A stretch of DNA of 64,000 nucleotides from an uncultured Paracoccaceae bacterium (GTDB taxonomy: Bacteria > Pseudomonadota > Alphaproteobacteria > Rhodobacterales > Rhodobacteraceae), in contig CANMKS010000001.1 of NCBI GenBank assembly GCA_947498645.1, positions 3,014,032-3,078,031 on the forward strand, in the 5' to 3' direction. Below are positions 17,682 to 26,469 of this stretch, piece by piece. Below the pieces are notes generated by a model. The model was not told the DNA's origin. It saw nothing but the letters and a program-made list of their open reading frames with translations, and ran no database searches. Within the stretch, counting starts at the first letter, position 1; each line of letters begins with the position of its first letter. The translations under genes were made by a program, and so were the position numbers.

Positions 17682-19046
17682 ATGGCCAAAGATTTGAACT
17701 TTTCCTGCTCTGAATGCGGCGCCGCCTTTCGCAAGTGGTCCGGTCAATGTGATGCCTGTCAGGCATGGAACACCATCACGGAATCCAAGGCGCTTTCAAG
17801 CGGCCCCAAAGGCAAATCGCTGGGGGCTGTCCGTGGCAAGACGATACCGCTGACCGATCTTGAAACCCAAGAGGCAGAACCGCCACGGACCGAAGCCGGT
17901 GTCGGCGAACTGGACCGTGTGTTGGGGGGCGGTCTGGTCAAGGCCTCCGCGCTTCTCGTCGGCGGTGATCCGGGTATCGGCAAATCCACCCTGCTGCTGC
18001 AAGCTGCTGCAAGATTTGCCCGTAACGGGCTGAAAGTTATCTATATTTCGGGCGAGGAGTCGAATGCCCAGGTTCAAATGCGCGCGCGCCGACTTGGGCT
18101 TGAGAAAAGCCCGGTCATGCTCGCCGCTGAAACAAACCTGCGCGATATCCTGACCACGCTTGAGGCGGAAAAACCCGACCTTGCCATTATCGATTCCATT
18201 CAAACGATGTGGGCCGACAACGTCGATAGCGCACCGGGCAGCGTGTCGCAGGTCCGCGCGTCCGCCCATGAACTGACCACATTCGCCAAACGCAACGGCA
18301 TGGCCGTCATCATGGTGGGCCATGTCACCAAGGAAGGTGCTATCGCAGGTCCGCGGGTTGTCGAACATATGGTCGATACGGTGCTGTATTTTGAAGGAGA
18401 GCGCGGGCATCAGTTCCGCATTCTGCGCTCGGTCAAGAACCGTTTTGGCCCTGCGGATGAAATCGGCGTCTTTGAAATGACAGGTAAAGGACTGGCCGAA
18501 GTCAAGAATCCTTCGGCCTTGTTCCTGTCCGAACGGGGTGACCCTGCCCCCGGTTCTGTCGTCTTTGCAGGCATCGAAGGGTCGCGACCGGTGCTATGCG
18601 AGATCCAGGCACTTGTGGCACCTTCGCCACACAGCCAACCCCGCCGATCCGTGGTCGGATGGGACGGTGGCAGGCTTGCTATGATCCTCGCAGTGCTCGA
18701 ATCCCGCTGTGACGTGCCCTTCACCGGATTGGACGTATACCTCAACGTAGCAGGGGGTTTGCGCATCTCAGAGCCCGGCGCCGACCTGGCCGTGGCAGCG
18801 GCCCTCGTCTCTGCGCGAGAAGACGCCGCTTTGCCGGCCGAGGCCGTGGTTTTCGGCGAAATCAGCCTATCTGGCGCGCTCCGTCCTGTGGTTCAGACCG
18901 AAAATAGATTGAAAGAAGCCCAGAAACTTGGTTTTACAACGGCGATCATACCGCATCAGGGTAAACAGCCCGGTGTGTCCGGCATCGGCCTGCGGCAGTC
19001 CCGCGACCTTGTCGGTTTTGTACAAGAAGTTTTTGGCGCAAGGTAG
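17682..19046 (+). CDS. radA: DNA repair protein RadA
   Basis: RadA is a RecA/Lon-related helicase-type ATPase that processes recombination intermediates. The N-terminal zinc finger uses Cys9, Cys12, Cys23 and Cys26. Walker A is GGDPGIGKST, the RadA signature KNRFG is present, and the C-terminal Lon-protease-like domain lacks the catalytic Ser/Lys pair, as is usual for RadA. The 454 residues are full length. The ATG at 17682 is chosen over a GTG six bases upstream because AAAAGG sits at proper spacing. cvpA follows by 21 bp. Confidence 0.96.
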   Translation: MAKDLNFSCSECGAAFRKWSGQCDACQAWNTITESKALSSGPKGKSLGAVRGKTIPLTDLETQEAEPPRTEAGVGELDRVLGGGLVKASALLVGGDPGIGKSTLLLQAAARFARNGLKVIYISGEESNAQVQMRARRLGLEKSPVMLAAETNLRDILTTLEAEKPDLAIIDSIQTMWADNVDSAPGSVSQVRASAHELTTFAKRNGMAVIMVGHVTKEGAIAGPRVVEHMVDTVLYFEGERGHQFRILRSVKNRFGPADEIGVFEMTGKGLAEVKNPSALFLSERGDPAPGSVVFAGIEGSRPVLCEIQALVAPSPHSQPRRSVVGWDGGRLAMILAVLESRCDVPFTGLDVYLNVAGGLRISEPGADLAVAAALVSAREDAALPAEAVVFGEISLSGALRPVVQTENRLKEAQKLGFTTAIIPHQGKQPGVSGIGLRQSRDLVGFVQEVFGAR

Positions 19047-19067
19047 CGTCACCGCAGGAGACGGACC

Positions 19068-19637
19068 ATGGAAGGTTTCACACTCGTCGACGCAGGCGTC
19101 GCCATCATCGTATTGCTGTCGGGGGTTCTTGCCTACAGCCGCGGCTTTGTCCGCGAAACGATGGCGATCCTGGGCTGGATCGGTGCCACGATCGTGGCGT
19201 TTATCTTTGCCGATCAGGTTGAACCGCTCGTGCGGCAAATCCCGGTCGTCGGTGAATTTATCGGTGACAGCTGTGAGCTGGCGATTATTGCAGCCTTCGC
19301 AGCGGTTTTTGCGGTGGCCCTTGTGGTCGTCTCGATCTTCACGCCGCTCTTTTCATCGGTCGTTCAGCGTTCCGCCCTTGGCGGCGTCGATCAGGCGCTT
19401 GGTTTCTTCTTTGGTGTACTACGCGGCATCCTTCTGGTTGCGGTGGCATTCTTTGTCTACGACACGATCTTTGCCAGCCAGCAGTTTGCCATCATCGACG
19501 ATAGCCGCGCGGCTGAGGTCTTTGTCCAGCTGACAGGCCAGATCGAAGAGCAAAACCCAGAGCAGGCCCTGGGCTGGATCACAGAACAGTATCAGCAACT
19601 GGTCGGAAACTGCGGCGCACCTGCCGCGCAGCAATAA
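19068..19637 (+). CDS. cvpA: CvpA family membrane protein
   Basis: This 189-residue protein has four predicted membrane segments and matches the CvpA (colicin V production accessory) family, with LVDAGVAIIVLLSGVLAYSRG at the N-terminus and the conserved segment GGVDQALGFFFGVLRG. CvpA often sits before purF in Proteobacteria, as here. A role in envelope homeostasis is reported for the family. It probably forms an operon with radA and is cut off from purF by a strong terminator. Confidence 0.92.
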   Translation: MEGFTLVDAGVAIIVLLSGVLAYSRGFVRETMAILGWIGATIVAFIFADQVEPLVRQIPVVGEFIGDSCELAIIAAFAAVFAVALVVVSIFTPLFSSVVQRSALGGVDQALGFFFGVLRGILLVAVAFFVYDTIFASQQFAIIDDSRAAEVFVQLTGQIEEQNPEQALGWITEQYQQLVGNCGAPAAQQ

Positions 19638-19657
19638 CGGACAACAAACATTTTTGG

Positions 19658-19689
19658 GGCCGCCGACGCTGCGCGTGGGCGGCCTTTTT
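19658..19689 (+). terminator. intrinsic terminator after cvpA
   Basis: Perfect arms GGCCGCC and GGCGGCC, with a 13-nt loop, are followed at once by TTTTT. It lies 21 bp past the cvpA stop and separates radA-cvpA from purF. Confidence 0.85.
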
Positions 19690-19818
19690 GTCGGTGACGC
19701 TGGATCAACCGAAGCGAAACAGACTTTCCAGCACAGAAACATGATCGTTTCGTGACACCGTGCCGTTCAGCCACTAAGACAGGGTCATACCTGTTGAAAC
19801 GGATTCGGAGCTGCCCCC

Positions 19819-21288
19819 TTGTCCACCGCGATGCCCCCCGCCCATCCCTTTGACGATGACAAACTGCGGGAGGAATGTGGCGTCTTTGGCGTTGTCGGCG
19901 TGACCGACGCATCGAATTTTGTCGCCCTTGGCCTGCACGCCCTGCAACACCGCGGGCAAGAGGCGGGCGGGATCGTCACCCATGACGCCGAAACCGGCTT
20001 TAACCAACAGCGCCGCATGGGGCTGGTACGCGACAACTTCACCTCTGCCTCCATGATGGAACGCCTGCCCGGCACAATTGGGATTGGCCACGTGCGCTAT
20101 TCCACCGCCGGGTCCAAAGGCCAGACCGCGATGCGGGACGTGCAGCCGTTCTTTGGCGAATTTTCCATGGGCGGCGCTGCGATCGCTCATAATGGCAATA
20201 TCACCAACGCCATGTCTCTGCGGCGCGAATTGATCGAGCGTGGCTCGATCTTCCAAAGCTCATCCGACAGCGAATGCATCATTCATCTGATGGCGCGCTC
20301 CATGGGCCGCAACATTCCCGACCGCATGGAAGAAGCACTGCGCAAGGTCGAAGGCGCCTTCTCTATCGTGGCCATGACCCGCACCAAACTGATCGGCTGC
20401 CGCGACCCGCTGGGTGTGCGCCCACTGGTGCTGGGCAAGATCGGGGATGGCTGGGCGCTGGCGTCTGAAACCTGCGCCTTTGACATCATCGGCGCGGAAT
20501 TCGTGCGCGAAATCGCACCCGGAGAGATGGTTGTCGTGACAGAAAATGGCGTCGCAAGCCACTTCCCGTTCCGCCCCAACCGCGCCCGGTTCTGCATTTT
20601 CGAGCATGTCTACTTCAGCCGCCCTGACAGTATCCTTGGTGGCCGCTCGGTCTATGAAACCCGTGAAAACATCGGCCGTGAACTGGCCAAGGAAAACCCC
20701 GTGGATGCCGATCTGGTCTGCCCTGTACCCGACAGCGGGACGCCTGCGGCCATTGGGTATTCCCTGCAATCGGGGATTCCCTATGCAATGGGCATCATCC
20801 GCAACCAATACATGGGCCGCACGTTTATCGAGCCGACCGAAAGCATCCGCAACATGGGTGTGCGCCTGAAGCTCAACGTCAACCGCGCGCTGATCAAAGG
20901 CAAACGGGTCATTCTGGTGGATGACAGCGTGGTGCGCGGCACAACCAGTCGCAAGATCAAGGACATGATCCTTGATGCGGGTGCGGCCGAGGTGCATTTC
21001 CGTATTGCATCACCGCCCACTGCCTGGCCTTGTTTTTATGGTGTGGATACGCCCAAACGCGAAAAGCTGCTTGCCGCGACGATGAGCGAAGACGAAATGC
21101 GCGATCATCTGGGTGTGGATAGCCTCAAATTCATCTCTCTGGATGGTCTTTACCGCGCCGTGGGCGAGGCAAAGGGACGGGACAAGAACGCACCTGCATA
21201 CTGCGACGCCTGCTTCTCGGGCGAATACCCGGTCGCACCTTCGGATATGATCGAACAGGGGTTCGAGGCAAAAACGGCGGCGGAGTGA
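19819..21288 (+). CDS. purF: amidophosphoribosyltransferase
   Basis: PurF makes phosphoribosylamine from PRPP and glutamine, the first step of purine synthesis. The N-terminal Ntn amidotransferase nucleophile is the Cys in REECGVFG (residue 20 with the TTG start), so a short propeptide must be removed. The PRPP loop is VILVDDSVVRGTT. The 489 residues are full length. A TTG at 19819 has GGAG 8 nt upstream; an ATG at 19831 is the alternative and would lie too far from that site. The ArsC-like gene follows within 6 bp. Confidence 0.95.
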   Translation: MSTAMPPAHPFDDDKLREECGVFGVVGVTDASNFVALGLHALQHRGQEAGGIVTHDAETGFNQQRRMGLVRDNFTSASMMERLPGTIGIGHVRYSTAGSKGQTAMRDVQPFFGEFSMGGAAIAHNGNITNAMSLRRELIERGSIFQSSSDSECIIHLMARSMGRNIPDRMEEALRKVEGAFSIVAMTRTKLIGCRDPLGVRPLVLGKIGDGWALASETCAFDIIGAEFVREIAPGEMVVVTENGVASHFPFRPNRARFCIFEHVYFSRPDSILGGRSVYETRENIGRELAKENPVDADLVCPVPDSGTPAAIGYSLQSGIPYAMGIIRNQYMGRTFIEPTESIRNMGVRLKLNVNRALIKGKRVILVDDSVVRGTTSRKIKDMILDAGAAEVHFRIASPPTAWPCFYGVDTPKREKLLAATMSEDEMRDHLGVDSLKFISLDGLYRAVGEAKGRDKNAPAYCDACFSGEYPVAPSDMIEQGFEAKTAAE

Positions 21289-21293
21289 ATCAA

Positions 21294-21698
21294 ATGGCCA
21301 CCGTCATCCACCACAACCCCGCCTGCGGTACCTCGCGCAACGTCCTTGCTGTCATTCGCGCCAGCGGAACTGAACCGGTTGTGATCGACTACCTGCAAAC
21401 CGGCTGGACCCGGCCGCAGCTACAGGCGCTTTTTGCCGCCGCCGGTCTTTCGCCTCGTGATGCATTGCGCACATCCAAATCCCCTGCAGAAGAGTTGGGC
21501 CTGCTTGACCCCACTGTCAGCGACGATGCCTTGCTTGACGCCATGGTTGCTCACCCCATCCTTGTGAACCGCCCCATCGTCTGTACGCCCAAGGGCGTCG
21601 CACTCTGCCGCCCGTCCGAGGCCGTGCTGCCCCTGCTGGAAATTCCGCTGACCAAACCGGTCTACAAAGAGGACGGCGCCCTTATCGTCGCCCCTTGA
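21294..21698 (+). CDS. ArsC/Spx-like thioredoxin-fold reductase
   Basis: This 134-residue protein follows the glutaredoxin-coupled arsenate reductase pattern. The catalytic cysteine is in HHNPACGTSRNVL, with the Arg-rich substrate loop represented by LVNRPIV and the CRPSE motif near the end. It may reduce arsenate, but no ars regulator or efflux gene is adjacent, and Spx/YffB-like proteins share this fold. The ATG at 21294 has GGAGTGA upstream, inside the purF stop region. It is probably co-transcribed with purF. Confidence 0.8.
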   Translation: MATVIHHNPACGTSRNVLAVIRASGTEPVVIDYLQTGWTRPQLQALFAAAGLSPRDALRTSKSPAEELGLLDPTVSDDALLDAMVAHPILVNRPIVCTPKGVALCRPSEAVLPLLEIPLTKPVYKEDGALIVAP

Positions 21699-21817
21699 TC
21701 GCGGTGATGTGACCTCGGGTCGGCAATAAACCCTGCGTCATCTCGCCCTACCCCTCTTTTGTCTGGCCGTGTTGTCTGCCAGAAGCGCGCAAAATCAAAA
21801 GCGACGCAGTATCACCC

Positions 21818-22078
21818 ATGCCAGAACCAGACCCGGCCCTCGCGGCCGCCAAAGCCACAATGCCTGATGCATTGGATTTGCGCAGCCTCGCCCTGATTGG
21901 GGTGATGGATGCGTATGACGGGCCTGCGGCCCTTTTGCGCTCTGCGCGGGGCGGCATTGCGCGCGTCACCGTCGGGCAAGAGGCATTTGGCGCACAGATC
22001 ACAGCGATTGGCGAGGCGCAGGTGATCGTCACAGATCGCTGGGGGCGCACCCTTGCTTTGGAATTGCCTGGCGGCTGA
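21818..22078 (+). CDS. small PilP-like protein
   Basis: This 86-residue protein resembles the C-terminal beta-domain of PilP or T2SS GspC-type proteins: a short helix-prone lead, then ALIGVMDAYDGPAALLR, GGIARVTVGQEAFGAQITAIGEAQVIV and a closing RTLALELPGG. There is no signal peptide or lipobox and no pilus gene nearby, so the role is unknown. A similar stand-alone domain can bind inner-membrane partners. It is followed after 38 bp by an SDR gene. Confidence 0.5.
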   Translation: MPEPDPALAAAKATMPDALDLRSLALIGVMDAYDGPAALLRSARGGIARVTVGQEAFGAQITAIGEAQVIVTDRWGRTLALELPGG

Positions 22079-22116
22079 TACTTGACGTCTGGCGCGGTTC
22101 AGCACATGAGGCTGTC

Positions 22117-22758
22117 ATGACAAAAACCGTTCTGATCACTGGCGCGTCACGCGGCCTGGGTGCGGCCCTGGCCAAGGCCCTCGCCCCCACACATCACATC
22201 ATCGCCGTCGGCAAAACCGTCGGTGCATTGGAAGAATTGGACGATGCCATTCAGGCGTCTGGCGGACATGCCACGCTGGCCCCGATGGACATCGGCGTTG
22301 ATGCGGCCATGCAGCAGCTTTGCCGTGGCATCTATGACCGCTGGGGTCGTCTTGATCTGTGGCTGCACACAGCCGTCCATGCAGCCCCCCTGACCCCCGC
22401 AGGCCATATCGGCCCCAAGGATCTGGCCAAGTCCATGGCCGTTAATATCGAGGCCACAGCTCGGCTGATCGCCTATGTCAGCCCTTTGCTGGGCACCGAG
22501 GGCAAAGCCGTGTTCTTTGACGACCCGCGCGGGGGCGAACAGTTCTTTGGCTCTTACGGGGCCACCAAGGCCGCACAGATCGCGCTGGCACAAAGCTGGC
22601 AGGCGGAAAGTGCGAAAACCGGACCGCGGGTCGAGATCGTGACGCCCGCGCCCATGCCCACAGCCACCCGCGCCCGGTTCTTCCCCGGTGAGGACCGCAG
22701 CACTCTGGCCGATCCTGTCGCGGAAGCCGCGCGTTTGTTGCCCGCCATCTTGGCGTAG
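22117..22758 (+). CDS. SDR family NAD(P)-dependent oxidoreductase
   Basis: This 213-residue short-chain dehydrogenase starts with VLITGASRGLGAALAKAL (the TGxxxGxG cofactor motif). The usual YxxxK active site is represented by GSYGATKAAQIALAQ, so Tyr and Lys are retained. The expected NNAG motif is altered (HTAVHAAPL), and the protein is short for the family. The substrate is unknown. A pair of AT-rich palindromes follows. Confidence 0.85.
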   Translation: MTKTVLITGASRGLGAALAKALAPTHHIIAVGKTVGALEELDDAIQASGGHATLAPMDIGVDAAMQQLCRGIYDRWGRLDLWLHTAVHAAPLTPAGHIGPKDLAKSMAVNIEATARLIAYVSPLLGTEGKAVFFDDPRGGEQFFGSYGATKAAQIALAQSWQAESAKTGPRVEIVTPAPMPTATRARFFPGEDRSTLADPVAEAARLLPAILA

Positions 22759-22770
22759 CGCAGGCAACCA

Positions 22771-22819
22771 AAGATTTTTTGTCAAAAAATCTTCTGACAG
22801 AAAAATTTTCGCGAAAATT
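22771..22819. repeat. two tandem AT-rich palindromes after the SDR gene
   Basis: The first hairpin has perfect 10-bp arms AAGATTTTTT and AAAAAATCTT around GTC (22771-22793). The second is the 16-bp palindrome AATTTTCGCGAAAATT (22804-22819). The layout copies the pair in the coxS-coxL gap at 3555-3599. The first one, with its A/T flanks, could also end transcription of the SDR gene. Confidence 0.65.
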
Positions 22820-22905
22820 GTTCGCTCCTCCACGGCAAGTGCGCAGACGCTTGCCGTAACCGCCTTGCTCGCATAGGAACAAACCCAAGCAATCAGGGGC
22901 AGCTT

Positions 22906-23691
22906 ATGCGTATTCTCATCACCAACGACGACGGCATCAACGCCCCCGGCTTGCAGGTTCTGACCGATATCGCGCAGGAGATTGCCGGTGTGGATGGCGA
23001 GGTCTGGACCGTGGCCCCCGCTTTTGAACAATCCGGTGTCGGGCACTGCATCAGCTACACCCATCCCACAATGATTGCCCAGCTTGAAGACCGCCGTTTT
23101 GCTGCCGAAGGATCGCCCGCAGATTGCGTGATTGCGGGCCTTTACGATGTGCTGCAAGACACGCCGCCGGATCTGATCCTCTCTGGCGTCAATCGCGGGA
23201 ACAATGCCGCCGAAAACACGCTTTATTCGGGCACAATCGGGGCCTGTATCGAAGGCGCGCTGCAAGGCGTGCGGTCGATCGCCCTGTCGCAGTTCTTTGG
23301 CCCCGACAATGCCAAGCTGGATAATCCGTTTGAGGCTGCCGCCGCCCATGGTGCGGCAACCGTGCGCGCACTGCTTGCAGATGCACTGTGGGACAGTGCC
23401 GATTACAAACTGTTCTACAACGTGAATTTCCCACCCGTTCCGGCGCAGGACGTCAAAGGAATGGCCGCAACAACCCAAGGGTTCCGCCTGAACACACGCT
23501 TTCGGGCCGAGGCGCAGACCTCGCCCACGGGCCGCCGATTCCTTTGGGTGCGTGGTGGACCGCAGCACGAACCCACGGCCCCCGGCACAGATGCCGCCGC
23601 AAATCTGGATGGTTATATCTCTGTGACGCCAATGCGCGCTGATCTGACCGACTATGATATGGTCGCCACGCTTGAGGATGCCCTCAAGTGA
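22906..23691 (+). CDS. surE: 5'/3'-nucleotidase SurE
   Basis: SurE dephosphorylates nucleoside monophosphates in stationary phase. The metal-binding motif [10 protein letters not shown] has Asp8 and Asp9, then SGVNRGNN with the metal-binding Asn and [12 protein letters not shown]. The 261 residues are normal. It is followed by pcm with a 4-bp GTGA overlap and then nlpD, the classic surE-pcm-nlpD order. Confidence 0.95.
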   Translation: MRILITNDDGINAPGLQVLTDIAQEIAGVDGEVWTVAPAFEQSGVGHCISYTHPTMIAQLEDRRFAAEGSPADCVIAGLYDVLQDTPPDLILSGVNRGNNAAENTLYSGTIGACIEGALQGVRSIALSQFFGPDNAKLDNPFEAAAAHGAATVRALLADALWDSADYKLFYNVNFPPVPAQDVKGMAATTQGFRLNTRFRAEAQTSPTGRRFLWVRGGPQHEPTAPGTDAAANLDGYISVTPMRADLTDYDMVATLEDALK

Positions 23692-24329
23692 GTTTTGACG
23701 CAGCCACCAAGATGCAATTCCTCTACGCGCTGCGCAGCAAGGGCGTGACTGATACCAACGTGCTGACCGCGATGGAAAAAGTTGACCGCGCCGATTACGT
23801 CAAGGGGACCTTCGCCGACCGCGCCTATGAGGATATGCCCCTGCCCATTGCCTGCGGCCAGACGATCAGCCAACCGTCAGTTGTTGGCTTGATGACGCAG
23901 GCGTTGCAGGTCAGCGCGCGTGACAAGGTCCTCGAAATCGGCACCGGCTCCGGCTATCAGGCCGCGATCCTCAGCAAACTGGCGCGCCGGGTCTATACCG
24001 TCGACCGCTATCGGCGGTTGGTCCACGCGGCCCGCGCTGTGTTTGAGGCCAATGATATCACCAATATCACCACATTCACCGCCGACGGCAGCCACGGGTT
24101 TGCCGAACAGGCCCCGTTTGACCGCATCCTGCTAACGGCTGCGGCAGAAGACCCACCGGGGCCACTGCTCGCGCAACTGCGTGTTGGCGGGATCATGGTT
24201 TTGCCGGTTGGACAGTCCGATGCGGTGCAAAGTCTGATCCGGGTGACACGGCTGGAACATGGCTATGACTATGATGAATTACGTGCCGTGCGCTTTGTCC
24301 CCTTGCTAGAAGGGCTCGGACAAGAGTAA
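23688..24329 (+). CDS. pcm: protein-L-isoaspartate O-methyltransferase
   Basis: Pcm repairs isoaspartyl residues in aged proteins using S-adenosylmethionine. The 213-residue sequence has the SAM motif [15 protein letters not shown], the preceding [17 protein letters not shown] and the motif [12 protein letters not shown]. Translation begins at a GTG that overlaps the surE stop. It belongs to the surE-pcm-nlpD cluster. Confidence 0.95.
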   Translation: MSFDAATKMQFLYALRSKGVTDTNVLTAMEKVDRADYVKGTFADRAYEDMPLPIACGQTISQPSVVGLMTQALQVSARDKVLEIGTGSGYQAAILSKLARRVYTVDRYRRLVHAARAVFEANDITNITTFTADGSHGFAEQAPFDRILLTAAAEDPPGPLLAQLRVGGIMVLPVGQSDAVQSLIRVTRLEHGYDYDELRAVRFVPLLEGLGQE

Positions 24330-24392
24330 ACTAACACAAAATATGGTATGACCCCATAGATAAGGGGCAACTAAAAACAAGGAGCGGTACAG

Positions 24393-25592
24393 ATGGCAAA
24401 CGGGCAAATGCCAATTCGGCGCATGATGATGGCAGGAGTCGCTGTGACGGCGCTTGTGGCCTGCGAGGGCTTTGATCCTGATCTGCGCGACATCGGCAAC
24501 GGGTTTGATACCAGTGCGGCGGTGCAGGAACTTCCCGGTCGTCCCCGCCCCGATGATCGCGGCGTGATCTCTTATCCGAATTATCAGGTTGTTGTGGCCC
24601 GGCGCGATGACACCATCCGCGCCATCGCCATCCGGCTTGGGCTGAATGCCAATGAGCTGGCAGAATACAACGGGATCGAGCCTGACGTGATCCTGCGACG
24701 GGATGAGATTATCGCCCTGCCCACCCGCGTGACCGAACCGTCACCTGCGACAGGTGCACTAACGACCGGCCCCATCCAGCCGCTGGATGTGGCGGCTGTT
24801 GCAACAACTGCGCTTGATCGCGCGGATGCCTCTGGCACCGGTACGGTGGCGGCGACGCCATTGGCCCCAGCGGCCACGCCTGCTGCCCCGGCCCCGGCGG
24901 TGACAGGCACAGAACCGATCCGCCATCAGGTCAAACGCGGCGAGACCGTCTTTTCTATCTCGCGGCTTTATAGTGTTCCGGTGACCAACATTGCCGAATG
25001 GAATGGTCTGGATGCGGAATTCACAATCCGCGAAGGCCAATTCCTGTTGATCCCGCAAAGCGGTGCGGCACCTGCCCCCACCCCGGCCACCGATGTGACA
25101 GAGCCGGGCGTTGGCACGCCAACGCCGCTGCCGCCAAGTGCCGCAACGCCATTGCCGGCAGCGACACCGGCAGCCCCCCTGCCCGAGACAGCAACGCCAG
25201 AGGCACCCGATCTTGGCACGCCAACGGCCCCGGCCGCCAGCAGCGCACGTCTGCAAATGCCCGTCCAGGGTTCGATCATCCGCGCCTATGCGCCGGGATC
25301 AAATGAGGGCATCGACATTGGCGCGGCGGCAGGCACAGACGTCAAAGCAGCAGACAGCGGCACTGTCGCGGCTGTGACGACAGACACAAGCGGCGGATCC
25401 ATTGTGGTAATCAAGCACGCCGACGGCTTGCTGACCGTCTATACGCAGATGGATGCGCTGACGGTCGAAAAGAACGCAAGTGTCTCGCGCGGGCAGACCA
25501 TCGGCAAAGTGCGCGCAGCCGATCCGAGCTTCCTGCACTTTGAGGTACGGCGCGGCCTGCAAAGCCTCGACCCGGTTGATTTCCTGCAATAA
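24393..25592 (+). CDS. nlpD: NlpD-like lipoprotein with LysM and LytM (M23) domains
   Basis: This 399-residue envelope protein begins with a lipoprotein signal whose lipobox is LVAC (lipidation at Cys24). Two LysM domains follow near residues 65-110 and 175-220, with Ala/Pro/Thr-rich linkers, then a C-terminal LytM domain. The LytM metal ligands are altered: the usual HxxxD histidine is Asn in SNEGIDIG, and the HxH motif reads FLHFE. So it is probably inactive and acts as an amidase activator for daughter-cell separation, like NlpD of other bacteria. It is the last gene of the cluster and ends in a shared palindromic terminator. Confidence 0.9.
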   Translation: MANGQMPIRRMMMAGVAVTALVACEGFDPDLRDIGNGFDTSAAVQELPGRPRPDDRGVISYPNYQVVVARRDDTIRAIAIRLGLNANELAEYNGIEPDVILRRDEIIALPTRVTEPSPATGALTTGPIQPLDVAAVATTALDRADASGTGTVAATPLAPAATPAAPAPAVTGTEPIRHQVKRGETVFSISRLYSVPVTNIAEWNGLDAEFTIREGQFLLIPQSGAAPAPTPATDVTEPGVGTPTPLPPSAATPLPAATPAAPLPETATPEAPDLGTPTAPAASSARLQMPVQGSIIRAYAPGSNEGIDIGAAAGTDVKAADSGTVAAVTTDTSGGSIVVIKHADGLLTVYTQMDALTVEKNASVSRGQTIGKVRAADPSFLHFEVRRGLQSLDPVDFLQ

Positions 25593-25604
25593 CGGACCTG
25601 CAAT

Positions 25605-25630
25605 GTAAGGTGGATCATGATCCACCTTAC
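25605..25630. terminator. perfect 26-bp palindrome between convergent genes
   Basis: GTAAGGTGGATCA is followed directly by its exact reverse complement, ending in TTAC. It starts 13 bp after the nlpD stop and includes the stop codon of the convergent DUF815 gene (25627-25629). It should work as a loop-poor bidirectional terminator; no strong T-tract is present on either side. Confidence 0.6.
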
Positions 25631-26469
25631 ACCAGCGTCACACCCCGTCTGCCGGCCAAATCCGTGAAATACTGCCAGGCCACGCGGCCAGAGCGGCTAC
25701 CGCGTGTGGCCTGCCATTCGATCGCCTCAGCGCGCAGCGTGTCGTCATCAATTGTGACGCCATAGGCATCACAATAGCCCCGGATCATCGCCAGATATGC
25801 GTCCTGATCGCAGGGGTGAAAACCCAGCCACAGCCCAAAACGATCAGAAAGCGACACTTTCTCTTCCACCGCCTCGGACGGCGAAATCGCGGTTGAGCGT
25901 TCATTCTCGATCATGTCACGCGGCATCAGGTGCCTGCGGTTTGATGTGGCATAAAGGACCACGTTGTCAGGGCGCCCCTCGATCCCGCCATCCAGCACCG
26001 CCTTGAGCGATTTGTAATGCGCATCATCATGGCCAAAGGACAGATCGTCACAAAAGAGAATAAACCGTTCCTTTGCGCCGCGCAGCAGGTTCAGACAGCG
26101 GCCAATGCTTGGCAAATCCTCGCGCTGCACCTCAACCACCTTCAGGGCGGGATAATTGACATGAACTGCGCCGTGTACAGCTTTGACAAGGCTTGATTTT
26201 CCCATCCCGCGCGCGCCCCACAGCAGGGCGTTGTTGGCAGGCAATCCCTTGGCAAATTGCACCGTATTGGCAATCAACGTATCGCGCGACCGGTCCACAC
26301 CAACCAGCAGATCAACACTGACGCGATTGACCTGCGCGACGGGGGCAAGCCGGTCGGGATCAGGATGCCAGACAAAGGCCGCAGCCGAGGCAAAATCCGG
26401 GGCCGCAGCAGGTGCCGGGCTCATCCTCTCCAGCGCCTCAGCGATGCGGTGCAGCGCCTTCTTGCTCAC
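25627..26469 (-). CDS. DUF815 family AAA ATPase
   Basis: This 280-residue P-loop ATPase of the DUF815 family has Walker A GARGMGKSS, Walker B FILFCDDLSF and a sensor-like YATSNRRHLMP. The function is unknown. It begins with a GTG overlapping the tatC stop as GTGA, so it is translationally coupled to the Tat operon. The last codon and stop lie inside the 26-bp palindrome. Confidence 0.88.
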   Translation of the reverse strand: MSKKALHRIAEALERMSPAPAAAPDFASAAAFVWHPDPDRLAPVAQVNRVSVDLLVGVDRSRDTLIANTVQFAKGLPANNALLWGARGMGKSSLVKAVHGAVHVNYPALKVVEVQREDLPSIGRCLNLLRGAKERFILFCDDLSFGHDDAHYKSLKAVLDGGIEGRPDNVVLYATSNRRHLMPRDMIENERSTAISPSEAVEEKVSLSDRFGLWLGFHPCDQDAYLAMIRGYCDAYGVTIDDDTLRAEAIEWQATRGSRSGRVAWQYFTDLAGRRGVTLV

